Shown here one piece after another: positions 1 through 7,300 of a stretch of DNA of 8,526 nt. The notes under the pieces were generated by a model. It did not search any database. It was given only the letters and a program-made list of their open reading frames with translations, and was not told the DNA's origin. Source of the DNA: Methylacidiphilum sp. (GTDB lineage Bacteria; Verrucomicrobiota; Verrucomicrobiia; CAIQCK01). Where the stretch lies: NCBI GenBank assembly GCA_020718125.1, contig DYDC01000105.1, forward strand, positions 1-8,526, written 5' to 3'. Positions within the stretch are counted from its first letter, which is position 1; each line of letters opens with the position of its first letter. The translations under genes were made by a program, and so were the position numbers.

Positions 1-5
1 GCGAT

Positions 6-162
6 AGCCAGTAGCTATTGCAACACTTGAACGGTTTGAGATTCAACAGGTTAACCATTCCATCCTCAATGCTTCCCCCACAGAAACAAGGGTTCGTTGA
101 CCATGAAATGGTTGGGATTGCGCGATTGGCCGGCGGTTCAGGTGTTGCAATAGCCGGTAGCC
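6..162. repeat. Imperfect long palindrome
   Basis: The arms at 6-32 and 136-162 are reverse complements with a well-conserved core (AGCTATTGCAACAC on the left, GTGTTGCAATAGCC on the right). A second inner pair lies at 53-63 (AACCATTCCAT) and 103-113 (ATGAAATGGTT). The whole stretch could fold into one long interrupted hairpin. It resembles a MITE-like or REP-derived intergenic element; no transposase is present. Its left end may extend beyond the window. Confidence 0.55.
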
Positions 163-169
163 TGCGCGG

Positions 170-325
170 GCACTAAAGGGCACCTCCGGTAACTCTTTGC
201 TGGCGCAGCGGCGTTGTAGGCCGCTTCTGCGAAGCGGCGAATTTATCAAGAGTTTCGCCGACTCGCAGAGTCGGCCTACAACGAATTTCATCTGGCGAAT
301 AGTTACCGGAGGTTCCCTAAAGTGC
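170..325. repeat. Inverted repeat enclosing a double hairpin
   Basis: The arms 170-194 and 301-325 are reverse complements with three mismatches in 25 (shared core AGTTACCGGAGGT). They enclose the double hairpin at 212-283. The organisation of outer terminal repeats around a structured core is what a small non-autonomous mobile element would show, but no target-site duplication was identified. Confidence 0.6.
212..283. repeat. Two paired hairpins within a 30-nt inverted repeat
   Basis: Arms 212-241 and 254-283 are inverted copies separated by 12 nt. Each arm is itself a perfect hairpin: 220-238 (stem GCCGCTTC, loop TGC, stem GAAGCGGC) and 257-275 (stem GCCGACTC, loop GCA, stem GAGTCGGC). The stems differ in sequence between copies, yet each is perfectly complementary within itself. 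That is compensatory variation, implying selection on structure. The shared ends (CGTTGTAG and CTACAACG) mark it as a REP-type palindromic unit. Confidence 0.7.
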
Positions 326-386
326 CGGGCTATTCTCGTCCGTCCCTCTGGGACTTGATCGTGGCGCGTGTGTCAAGTTGCGCCCG
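324..386 (+). repeat. REP-like repeat, left copy
   Basis: This 63-nt segment is an inverted copy of 8457-8514. Shared blocks are GCCGGGCTATTCTCG, GTCCC(loop)GGGAC followed by TTG, and GTGTCAAGTTGCGCCCG. This copy carries about six extra bases after GACTTG. It contains a 5-bp hairpin at 342-354 (GTCCC, loop TCT, GGGAC). It lies 53 bases before hemB and may shape the hemB leader or end upstream transcripts. Confidence 0.75.
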
Positions 387-439
387 TTGCCGGGAGGTTC
401 TGTCTTCCGCTTTCCACCTTTCTCCGATAGTCTGCCGCC

Positions 440-1447
440 ATGAGCACCTTTGGAATGCCTCAGTTTCCTGTGGCCCGGCCCCGCCGCCTGCGCGCGACGG
501 CGGCGCTGCGCCGGCTGGTGCGCGAGACACGAATAACCGCGGACGGATTGGTGCTGCCGCTGTTCGTCCGGCCCGGCAAGGGCGTGCGCAAGCTCATCGC
601 CTCCATGCCCGGCAACTTCCAGCTTTCCGTGGACGAACTGGTGAAGGAGGCGCACTCCGTTCACAAGCTCGGCATCCCGGCGGTCCTGCTCTTCGGCATT
701 CCCGACAAGAAGGACGAGAAGGCCAGCGGCGCTTATGCGAAGCACGGCATCGTCCAGACCGCCGTGCGCGCCGTGAAGGCCGCCGTGCCGGAACTGCTCG
801 TCATCACCGATGTCTGCAACTGCGAATACACCAGCCACGGCCACTGCGGCATCGTCCGCCGCCGCCGCGACGGCGCGCTCGACGTGGACAACGACGCCAC
901 GCTGGAACTGCTCGCGAAAAGCGCCGTCAGCCACGCCGAGGCCGGCGCGGACATCGTCGCGCCGAGCGACATGATGGACGGCTGCGTCGCCGCCATCCGC
1001 CGCGAGCTCGACAAGGCTGGTTTCACGAACACGCCCGTCATGAGTTACGCGGCGAAGTTCGCGAGCGGCTTCTACGGGCCGTTCCGCGACGCGGCGGAGA
1101 GCTTGCCGCAGTTCGGTGACCGGCGCAGCTACCAGATGGATTACGCCAACGGCGACGAGGCGTTGCGCGAGGTGGCGCAGGACATCGCCGAGGGCGCGGA
1201 CATTGTGATGGTGAAACCGGCGCTGGCCTATCTCGACCTTGTGCGCCGGGTGAAGGAGCGGTTCGGCTATCCGACCGCCGTTTACAGCGTCAGCGGCGAG
1301 TTCTCGATGGTGAAGGCCGCCGCGAAGAACGGCTGGCTCGACGAGCGCGCCATCGTGAGGGAGATCATGACGGCGTTCCGGCGTGCGGGGGCGGACATCA
1401 TCATCACCTACTGGGCGAAGGACGTGGCGCGCTGGCTGGCCGCGTGA
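440..1447 (+). CDS. hemB: Delta-aminolevulinic acid dehydratase (porphobilinogen synthase)
   Basis: The cytosolic enzyme condenses two 5-aminolevulinate molecules to porphobilinogen, an early step of haem and other tetrapyrrole synthesis. The 335-residue product has the usual HemB length and fold signature throughout. The zinc-type metal motif DVCNCEYTSHGHCG is present (Cys126, Cys128, Cys136), so this belongs to the zinc-cysteine class rather than the Asp-rich magnesium class. The two active-site lysines that bind substrate as Schiff bases are visible: Lys206 in MSYAAKFASGFYGPF and Lys259 in MVKPALAYLD. The DRRSYQMD segment at 227-234 is also typical. The ATG at 440 gives the expected N-terminus, although no clear Shine-Dalgarno precedes it. 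It is separated from the pst locus by 173 bases or more, so linkage to phosphate genes is probably only positional. Confidence 0.97.
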   Translation: MSTFGMPQFPVARPRRLRATAALRRLVRETRITADGLVLPLFVRPGKGVRKLIASMPGNFQLSVDELVKEAHSVHKLGIPAVLLFGIPDKKDEKASGAYAKHGIVQTAVRAVKAAVPELLVITDVCNCEYTSHGHCGIVRRRRDGALDVDNDATLELLAKSAVSHAEAGADIVAPSDMMDGCVAAIRRELDKAGFTNTPVMSYAAKFASGFYGPFRDAAESLPQFGDRRSYQMDYANGDEALREVAQDIAEGADIVMVKPALAYLDLVRRVKERFGYPTAVYSVSGEFSMVKAAAKNGWLDERAIVREIMTAFRRAGADIIITYWAKDVARWLAA

Positions 1448-1686
1448 GGCGGAAATCCGAAGGTCGAAGACCGAAACCTGAAACAAATCCGAAGTCCCGA
1501 AAGCGGAGACTCTGGACTTCCGCGTTGCAGCAACGATACTCCTGCCGGCTTTCCGTCTGGAACTACTTGGAAATCGCACTGGAATTATTTGCGACAGGAC
1601 TGTTACAATTCGCGTGACGGATGAGCAGGCGGTTCGCCCCGATGGACGGGCGTTCCCGTGCGGAACAAACAAGGGCAAACAGGAAC
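1448..1686. other. hemB-phoU intergenic region and leader
   Basis: The first part (1450-1500) is a degenerate repeat of CCGAA-type units, a low-complexity pattern with no coding sense. A 7-bp dyad, GAAGTCC at 1491-1497 and GGACTTC at 1514-1520, could be a weak hemB terminator, but no T tract follows. A possible extended -10 promoter element lies at 1601-1609. The reading frame of phoU is open from an ATG at 1621, but the extra 22 residues do not look like PhoU and are treated here as leader. Confidence 0.5.
1601..1609 (+). promoter_or_regulatory. Possible extended -10 promoter of the pst operon
   Basis: TGTTACAAT fits the extended -10 pattern TGnTAnnnT. No good -35 hexamer lies 16-18 bases upstream, as an extended -10 would tolerate. 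Transcription would begin near 1616, which is too close to the ATG at 1621 for a normal leader and so favours a later phoU start. This is a pattern match only. Confidence 0.3.
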
Positions 1687-2811
1687 GTGAGCACAGCACC
1701 ACATCTGGAAGCGGCGTTGCAGCGGGACATGGACATCATTCGCGCCAAGGTCACGGAGATGTCCGCCCTGACCGAACAGGCGCTCACGAAGTGTGTCGAG
1801 GCGCTGGGGGAACGCAACCGCCAGATCGCCTACGCCGTCATCCTGCGCGATCTTTACGTGGACGAATTGGAGAAGGAGATTGACCGGTTGTGCCTGGAGT
1901 TTCTGGTGCGGCAACAGCCGGTGGCCGGCCTGCTGCGGTTCGCCTACGCGACGATCAAGATCAACGCCGAACTGGAAGGTGTGGGCGACTGCGCCGAGGG
2001 CATCGCGCGGCAAATTCTCAAGCTGAACGACAAAACGATGCCGGTGCCTGTGGAGCGGTTCATCGAGATGTCGAACCTGACCATCCCGATGCTCCACGAC
2101 GCCACGCGGGCGTTTCTCAGCCAGGATGCCGAGCTGGCCAGGAAAACGATCGAGATCGAGGACGCCGTGGATGTCCTCAAGAGCAAGCTCAACACGGATC
2201 TGGTGCACCTTTACCGGGAGCACAAACTGCCGTTCGACGCTCTCAATCCGCTGAGCACCATCGCGCGCCGCTTCGAGCGCGTTTCCGACCTCGCGCGCAA
2301 CATCTGCATGGAGGTGCTCTACATGTGCACCGGCGAATACGCCAAGCACCCCGGCTCGGAGGTGCTGCGGATGTTGTTCGTGGACGAGCACAACGCCTGT
2401 CGCAGCGTCATGGCCGAGGCGATCGCGAACTCGCTGAACCTGCCGCGGTTCGTGTTTGCCAGCGCTGGTCTCGATCCGGGACCGATTGAACCGGCTACGA
2501 TTGCTTTCATGAAAGAGAAGGGCTTGGACATCTCCCGCATGGTGCCGAAGGCCCTCAACCAGATTCCCCACCTCGACCACTATCACGTCATCGTCGGTCT
2601 TGACGAACGGGTCAAGCGCGTGTTCCCGCAGCGCCCGCGCAAGGGCGTCTATCTCGACTGGAGCGTGAAAGACCCGTCCAAGATCGCGGGCCATCCCGCC
2701 CATGTCCGCGCGGCCTACGAGGACACGCACCGTTTCATCCAGGCCAACCTCCGCGATCTCATCGAAGCCATCCTTGGAAGCCAAAACCCACAACTGACAT
2801 TCAGCGTATGA
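1687..2811 (+). CDS. phoU: PhoU-like phosphate signalling protein fused to an ArsC/LMW-phosphatase-like domain
   Basis: PhoU is a cytoplasmic regulator linking the Pst transporter to phosphate signalling. Residues about 6-220 (numbered from the GTG start) form two three-helix bundles, and all four E/DxxxD metal-type motifs are present (Glu62-Asp66, Glu97-Asp101, Glu158-Asp162, Glu197-Asp201), as is the QQPVAG helix. Residues about 228-366 match the low-molecular-weight phosphatase/arsenate reductase fold: P-loop LFVDEHNACRSVMAE and a late WSVKDP acid loop. The catalytic Cys at the start of the P-loop is Asp233, while Asn236, Cys238, Arg239 and Ser240 are kept, so ordinary phosphatase or arsenate reductase chemistry is not expected. 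GTG 1687 was chosen because PhoU similarity begins just after it and AAGGG lies 11 bases upstream. ATG 1621 or ATG 1642 are alternatives. The stop overlaps pstS (ATGA), implying coupled translation. Confidence 0.9.
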   Translation: MSTAPHLEAALQRDMDIIRAKVTEMSALTEQALTKCVEALGERNRQIAYAVILRDLYVDELEKEIDRLCLEFLVRQQPVAGLLRFAYATIKINAELEGVGDCAEGIARQILKLNDKTMPVPVERFIEMSNLTIPMLHDATRAFLSQDAELARKTIEIEDAVDVLKSKLNTDLVHLYREHKLPFDALNPLSTIARRFERVSDLARNICMEVLYMCTGEYAKHPGSEVLRMLFVDEHNACRSVMAEAIANSLNLPRFVFASAGLDPGPIEPATIAFMKEKGLDISRMVPKALNQIPHLDHYHVIVGLDERVKRVFPQRPRKGVYLDWSVKDPSKIAGHPAHVRAAYEDTHRFIQANLRDLIEAILGSQNPQLTFSV

Positions 2812-3731
2812 CCAAGAAACACACTTTCACCTCCATCCTCTGGCTCGGCAGCGCAATGACCGCGGCCGTCTGTCTCTTCCAAGCCGGCTGCGGCAAACGC
2901 GAGTCCGGCGGCGCGGCTGACGCCGCGGGCAAGGTCACCATCCAAAACAAAGGCTCCGACACGATGGTCAACCTCGCCCAGGCTTGGGCGGAGGAATACA
3001 AGAAGGTCGCGCCTGCCGTGGACATCGAGGTGTCCGGCGGCGGCTCTGGCCAGGGCATCGCGGCGCTGATCAAAGGCACCGTTGACATCGCCAACTGCAG
3101 CCGCAACATGAAGCCGCAGGAGATCGAGCAGGCCAGGAAAAACACCGGCAAGGAGCCGAAGGAGTTTGTCGTCGGCCACGATGCGCTGGCCGTCTATGTC
3201 CACAAGGACAACCCGATCGATGAGATCACCTTCGAACAGCTTGCCAACATTTACGCCGAAGGCGGCAAGATCACCAGGTGGTCCGGACTGGGTGTGAAGC
3301 TGCCCGGCGGCGACGACATCGTCCGTGTCAGCCGCCAGTCGAGTTCCGGCACCTACGAGTTTTTCCGCGAGCACGTGCTGGACAAGAAGGACTTCAAGCT
3401 CGGCTCGCGCGACATGAACGGCTCCAAGGAGGTTGTCGAGTTGATCGCCGGCACACCCACCGCCATCGGCTACAGCGGCATGGGTTACGCCACAGCCGGC
3501 GTGAAGATGCTCAAAGTCTCCGCCAAGACCGGCCAGCCGGCGATGCCGCCGACGCCTGAGAACGCGCTCAGCGGCGCCTATCCCATCGCCCGCTCGCTGC
3601 TCTGCTACACGCTCGGCGCCCCGGAGGGCGAACTGAAGAAGTATCTCGATTGGATGATGTCCGCCGCGGGCCAGAAGATTGTGACCGATTGCGGCTGCGT
3701 GCCGAACCCGGCGGACAAGCATACCAAGTAA
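2808..3731 (+). CDS. pstS: Phosphate ABC transporter substrate-binding lipoprotein PstS
   Basis: PstS binds phosphate outside the cytoplasmic membrane and hands it to the PstC-PstA channel. The 307-residue product starts with a basic, hydrophobic signal peptide ending at Cys28 in the context FQAGC. This fits a lipoprotein, although Gln at the -3 position is unusual for a lipobox. The mature protein shows the family's phosphate-contact segments: KGSDTM at 48-53, SGGGSGQGI at 76-84, NCSRNMK at 96-102 and RQSSSGTYEFF at 176-186. The start ATG overlaps the phoU stop by 4 bases, so it is probably translationally coupled. pstC begins 30 bases downstream. Expression is expected to rise under phosphate limitation, but no Pho box was recognised. 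Confidence 0.95.
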   Translation: MTKKHTFTSILWLGSAMTAAVCLFQAGCGKRESGGAADAAGKVTIQNKGSDTMVNLAQAWAEEYKKVAPAVDIEVSGGGSGQGIAALIKGTVDIANCSRNMKPQEIEQARKNTGKEPKEFVVGHDALAVYVHKDNPIDEITFEQLANIYAEGGKITRWSGLGVKLPGGDDIVRVSRQSSSGTYEFFREHVLDKKDFKLGSRDMNGSKEVVELIAGTPTAIGYSGMGYATAGVKMLKVSAKTGQPAMPPTPENALSGAYPIARSLLCYTLGAPEGELKKYLDWMMSAAGQKIVTDCGCVPNPADKHTK

Positions 3732-3761
3732 CCCGGCCCGCCAGCCGGCGGCTACCCGACT

Positions 3762-4679
3762 GTGGAACTTGATTCCGTGCCAAAGAGGAACCGGCCTGCG
3801 TGGGCTATCTTTGCCGAGAAAGCCCTCGAGGGAGTCATTTACCTTTGCGGCATCAGCGCGATTGTCTTCGTGCTGGGCATCTTCTTCTTCGTCTTCAAGG
3901 TCGCGCTGCCGGTGCTCTTCGAGCCGGGCTTCAGCCTCACGCAATTCCTCTTCAGCACCGAATGGTATCCGACCTCCGAGAGCAACATTCGCTACGGCGT
4001 GCTGGCGATGATCGCCGGCACGTTCAGTGTCACGGTGCTGGCGATGGTCATCGCCGTCCCGTTCGGCCTCGGCGCGGCAATCTTCGTCTCGGAATTCTGC
4101 GGGCCGAAGCTCAAGGAGACGCTGAAGATCATCATCGAACTGCTCGCCGCCATCCCCAGCGTCGTGTGGGGCTTCATCGGCCTGACGGTGATGAGCAAGC
4201 TCATTGTCGAGTTCACCGGCGCGCCCGTCGGCGTCAACATCCTCAACGGCGGCATCATCCTCGCCCTGATGAGCGTGCCGATCATCGTCTCCATTGGCGA
4301 AGACGCCCTCAAGGCCGTGCCCGACTCCTACCGTGAGGCGGGCTTGGCGCTCGGCACGACGCACTGGCAGCTCGTCTATCGCGTGTTGTTGCCGGCGGCC
4401 AAGAACGGCCTGCTCGCCGCGGTCCTGCTCGGCGTCGGCCGCGCCGTCGGCGAGACGATGGCCGTGCTGATGGCCACGGGCCACGCGGTCCACATCCCGG
4501 AGGGCATCCTCGACTCGGTGCGGACGCTCACCGCAAACATTGCCGCCGAACTGGGTGAGGCGCCGGAGAACTCCAACCACTATCGCGTCCTGTTCCTCAC
4601 CGGCGTGCTGCTGTTCACGATCACGTTTGTGGTCAACCTCGCGGCGGACCTCGTCATCCGCGGCATCCGGAAGAAATGA
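3762..4679 (+). CDS. pstC: Phosphate ABC transporter permease PstC
   Basis: PstC is one of the two inner-membrane subunits forming the phosphate channel. The 305-residue product has an N-terminal membrane segment (about 24-48), a periplasmic stretch, then several further hydrophobic helices, including about 80-110, 124-148, 163-180, 212-236 and 277-298. The cytoplasmic coupling loop (EAA motif), which docks on the ATPase, is clear at about 190-211: YREAGLALG followed after a spacer by VLLPAAK. IPSVVWGFIG at 131-140 is a further family signature. Translation starts at GTG 3762; an in-frame GTG at 3777 is an equally plausible start, and neither has a strong Shine-Dalgarno. The stop codon lies within the left arm of the inverted repeat that bounds the following four-helix-bundle gene. 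Confidence 0.95.
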   Translation: MELDSVPKRNRPAWAIFAEKALEGVIYLCGISAIVFVLGIFFFVFKVALPVLFEPGFSLTQFLFSTEWYPTSESNIRYGVLAMIAGTFSVTVLAMVIAVPFGLGAAIFVSEFCGPKLKETLKIIIELLAAIPSVVWGFIGLTVMSKLIVEFTGAPVGVNILNGGIILALMSVPIIVSIGEDALKAVPDSYREAGLALGTTHWQLVYRVLLPAAKNGLLAAVLLGVGRAVGETMAVLMATGHAVHIPEGILDSVRTLTANIAAELGEAPENSNHYRVLFLTGVLLFTITFVVNLAADLVIRGIRKK

Positions 4680-5112
4680 AAAATTGAGAATTCAAAATTC
4701 AAAATGAAGAACGGCCGGCAATATACAGGTGGGGAGGAAATCCTTGAGCGGACCTTCAAGTTTGCGGTCCGCATCGTCAGGCTGTGTGAACACCTCGATG
4801 CCAAACCCGGCGTTGGCCGGGTGCTCTACCCCCAGATATTGCGGTGCGGCACCAGCGTGGTGTCGAACATCGAGGAAGCACAGGCAGGACAGAGCCGCGC
4901 CGACTTCATCAGCAAGATGGAAATCGCGCTGAAAGAGGCGCGGGAAACGCACGTTCGCCTTCGCATCCTCTCAGCCGCCGGTGTTGTGGCCCGGCGAAGG
5001 CTGGATCCACTGGTCGCCGAAGCAGACGAGATCAAGCGAGTGCTTGGCGCAATTATTGTCTCCACCAAGCGCGGTGGCAGGTGAGGTATTTTGAATTCTG
5101 AATTTTGCATTT
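4674..5112. mobile_element. Four-helix-bundle cassette bounded by an inverted repeat
   Basis: An A/T-rich inverted repeat encloses the four-helix-bundle gene: 4674-4698 and 5088-5112 are reverse complements at 23 of 25 positions (core AGAATTCAAAAT). Composition contrasts sharply with the G+C-rich surroundings. The left arm overlaps the pstC stop and the right arm ends 10 bases before the pstA start, so the cassette sits precisely at the gene junction. In RNA the arms would pair and present the ORF as a loop, resembling the stems that bound intervening sequences in some 23S rRNA genes. No transposase is present. Confidence 0.6.
4704..5084 (+). CDS. Four-helix-bundle protein (23S rRNA intervening-sequence family)
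   Basis: This 126-residue protein matches the small four-helix-bundle family first known from ORFs in intervening sequences of 23S rRNA genes. The family core is visible: RTFKFAVRIVRL at 16-27, then QILRCGTSVVSNIEEAQAG at 44-62, DFISKMEIALKEARETH at 67-83 and a final LRIL helix. The fold is all-alpha with no catalytic motif; its biochemical role is not established, and nucleic-acid binding is only a suggestion. It is encoded in the same direction as pst, between pstC and pstA, inside an A/T-rich inverted repeat. It has no evident link to phosphate transport and looks like an insertion. ATG 4704 is the first start after the repeat arm and gives the usual N-terminus. The A-rich sequence before it offers no clear Shine-Dalgarno. 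Confidence 0.9.
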   Translation: MKNGRQYTGGEEILERTFKFAVRIVRLCEHLDAKPGVGRVLYPQILRCGTSVVSNIEEAQAGQSRADFISKMEIALKEARETHVRLRILSAAGVVARRRLDPLVAEADEIKRVLGAIIVSTKRGGR

Positions 5113-5122
5113 TGAAGTGACC

Positions 5123-6000
<878 letters not shown>

Positions 6001-6007
<7 letters not shown>

Positions 6008-6765
6008 CCGCCGCCCCCAAGATCAGCGTGCAAGACCTCCGTCTGGCCTTCGGCGCCAAGGAGGTCCTCCACGGCATTTCTTTCGACATCGGCCGCAACG
6101 AGATTTTCGGCGTCATCGGCCCCGCCCAATCCGGCAAGACCTCCCTGCTGCGCTGCATCAACCGCACGATAGACTTCTCGCCCGACGCCACCATGACCGG
6201 CACGGTCCTTGTGGACGGCGAGGACGTGCGCAAGACCCGCAACGTCTATGGACTGCGCCGCAAAATCGGCATGGTCGCGCCGTTGCCCGTCGGCCTGCCG
6301 CTGACCATCTATGAAAACGTCGCTTTCGCGCCACGTTGTGTCGGCGTGAGCGCAAAGAGCGAACTCGACGGCCTCGTCGAGAAATGCCTCACCCAGGCCG
6401 CGCTCTGGGACGAAGTCAAGGATCGTCTCGACAGCCTCGGCACCAAACTCAGCGGCGGCCAGCAACAGCGCCTGACCATCGCCCGCGCGTTGTCGCACCA
6501 GCCGGAAGTGCTCTGCCTCGACGAGTTTTCCATCGCGATTGACCCGGTGACGACCATGCGCATCGAGGATGTGCTGAAGGAACTGCGCAAGGACATCACC
6601 ATCATCCTCGTCACCAACCTTGTGCAACAGGCCCGGCGGCTTGCCGACCGCGCGATGTTCCTCTGGAACGGCGACATCGTCGAACTCGACCGCAACGAAG
6701 TCATCTTCTCCGAACAGCCGGCCAGCCGCAAAACCTACGAATACGTCCACGGGATCTTCGGATAA
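6001..6765 (+). CDS. pstB: Phosphate ABC transporter ATP-binding protein PstB1, with altered Q- and H-loops
   Basis: PstB is the ATPase that powers phosphate import. The 254-residue protein has Walker A GPAQSGKT (40-47), a perfect signature LSGGQQQR (150-157) and Walker B VLCLDE with Glu175. Two catalytic positions are changed. The Q-loop, normally MVFQ, reads MVAP (Pro94 replaces Gln), and the switch histidine of the H-loop, normally VTH, reads VTN (Asn206). The D-loop is SIAID rather than SALD. Such a subunit should hydrolyse ATP poorly in its own site but can complete a partner's site with its LSGGQ. The neighbouring pstB2 has the opposite defect, suggesting a heterodimer. ATG 6001 (or GTG 6004) overlaps the pstA stop; the much longer upstream-open frame is pstA in another frame. 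Tandem TAATAA stops end the gene. Confidence 0.93.
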
Positions 6766-6774
6766 TAAGATGAA

Positions 6775-6867
6775 GCCTCGCGCAAAGTCGCAAAGCCGCA
6801 AAGAAGGAGTGGAGAGCCGGACTCTTCACGTCCCCCTTCGCGTCTTTGCGTCTTTGCGCGAGCCTCT
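6775..6867. repeat. Left terminal repeat of the GxxExxY element
   Basis: The outer arms are GCCTCGCGCAAAG at the left and CTTTGCGCGAGCC at the right, with tandem GCAAAG and CTTTGC units inside, so the repeat folds back on itself. It begins 9 bases after the pstB1 stop and could act as a transcription-attenuating or RNase-sensitive stem between pstB1 and pstB2. Confidence 0.65.
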
Positions 6868-6877
6868 GGCCGCGTCT

Positions 6878-7261
6878 CTATTCTTCCAGCCCGTTCACCA
6901 ACCGGGTAATGCCGTCCTTAATGAGCGCCGACCCGAAGTTGATCAGCAAACCGAGCCTCTTGTCCGCAAGCCGGATGTAAGTGAGCACCTGTTTCTTATG
7001 AACCGGAGCAGTCTGTTCAACCGACTTCAGTTCCACGATCAACTTCCCCTCCACCAACAAGTCGGCCCGGAAGCCCTCGTCAAATGTGATGTTCTCGAAC
7101 CGAATCGGGATCGGAACCTGCCGCTGCACTTCCAGCCCGCGCTGCTTCAGAGCCGATTCCATCACCACCTCATAAACCGACTCCAGCAGACCAGGGCCGA
7201 GTCGGGTATGAACTTGAAACGCCGCGTCCACCACAATTTTCGCAATCTCGTTTTCTGTCAT
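6878..7261 (-). CDS. GxxExxY family protein (PD-(D/E)XK nuclease-like fold)
   Basis: This 127-residue protein belongs to the GxxExxY family, related to PD-(D/E)XK nuclease-like domains. The defining motif GLLESVYE lies at 24-31, after a helix with His18. Candidate acidic/basic active-site residues follow: Asp67 in FRADLL and Glu77-Leu78-Lys79 in IVELKS. The family's C-terminal segment KRLGLLINFG is at 101-110. The biological role of the family is not established. Translation starts at the ATG complementary to 7259-7261; a strong AAGGAG site lies 9 bases upstream, and the longer open frame beyond it runs through the flanking repeat. It is antisense to, and inserted within, the pst operon, inside terminal inverted repeats, so it is probably an acquired cassette rather than a transporter component. 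Confidence 0.92.
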   Translation of the reverse strand: MTENEIAKIVVDAAFQVHTRLGPGLLESVYEVVMESALKQRGLEVQRQVPIPIRFENITFDEGFRADLLVEGKLIVELKSVEQTAPVHKKQVLTYIRLADKRLGLLINFGSALIKDGITRLVNGLEE

Positions 7262-7270
7262 AAGCACACT

Positions 7271-7276
7271 CTCCTT
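7271..7276 (-). promoter_or_regulatory. Shine-Dalgarno of the GxxExxY gene
   Basis: The minus strand reads AAGGAG, 9 bases before the ATG at 7261. It is the clearest ribosome-binding site in the window, unlike the weak sites of the pst genes, and it fixes this start over the longer upstream frame. Confidence 0.8.
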
Positions 7277-7300
7277 TCGCGGCCATTTGAGCGTATCAAA

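Larger units (their letters stand above)
1..439. other. Intergenic region made of nested palindromic repeats
   Basis: No protein-coding gene is supported in this stretch upstream of hemB. It contains at least four dyad structures, each described separately: an imperfect palindrome with arms 6-32 and 136-162, an inverted repeat 170-194/301-325, a doubled hairpin inside that pair at 212-283, and a REP-like unit at 324-386 that recurs inverted at the end of the window. A hemB promoter must lie in or after these repeats, but no convincing -35/-10 pair is visible. Confidence 0.75.

Noticed and set aside
1..390. CRISPR array or riboswitch upstream of hemB
   Set aside because: The repeats are inverted and nested, not direct and evenly spaced, and no known riboswitch core was recognised.
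1491..1520. Stem GAAGTCC/GGACTTC as a hemB terminator
   Set aside because: The loop is 16 nt and no T-rich tract follows; it is kept only as a note in the intergenic entry.
1600..1617. Pho-box-like repeat CTGTTAC upstream of phoU
   Set aside because: The first unit matches CTGTCAT at five of seven positions, but the unit 11 bases downstream (CGCGTGA) does not match, so no tandem Pho box is supported.
317..1702. A 461-codon minus-strand open frame opposite hemB
   Set aside because: It is antisense to a clear hemB and rich in Arg, His and Ala, as expected from the complement of G+C-rich codons. No domain is recognisable.
1603..2793. A 396-codon minus-strand open frame opposite phoU
   Set aside because: Same kind of antisense shadow, lying opposite a protein with conserved PhoU and ArsC-like motifs.
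2715..4580. A 621-codon minus-strand open frame, the longest in the window
   Set aside because: It spans the antisense of pstS and pstC, whose family motifs are unambiguous. Its low-complexity Asp/Arg/His composition is an artefact of G+C-biased codons.
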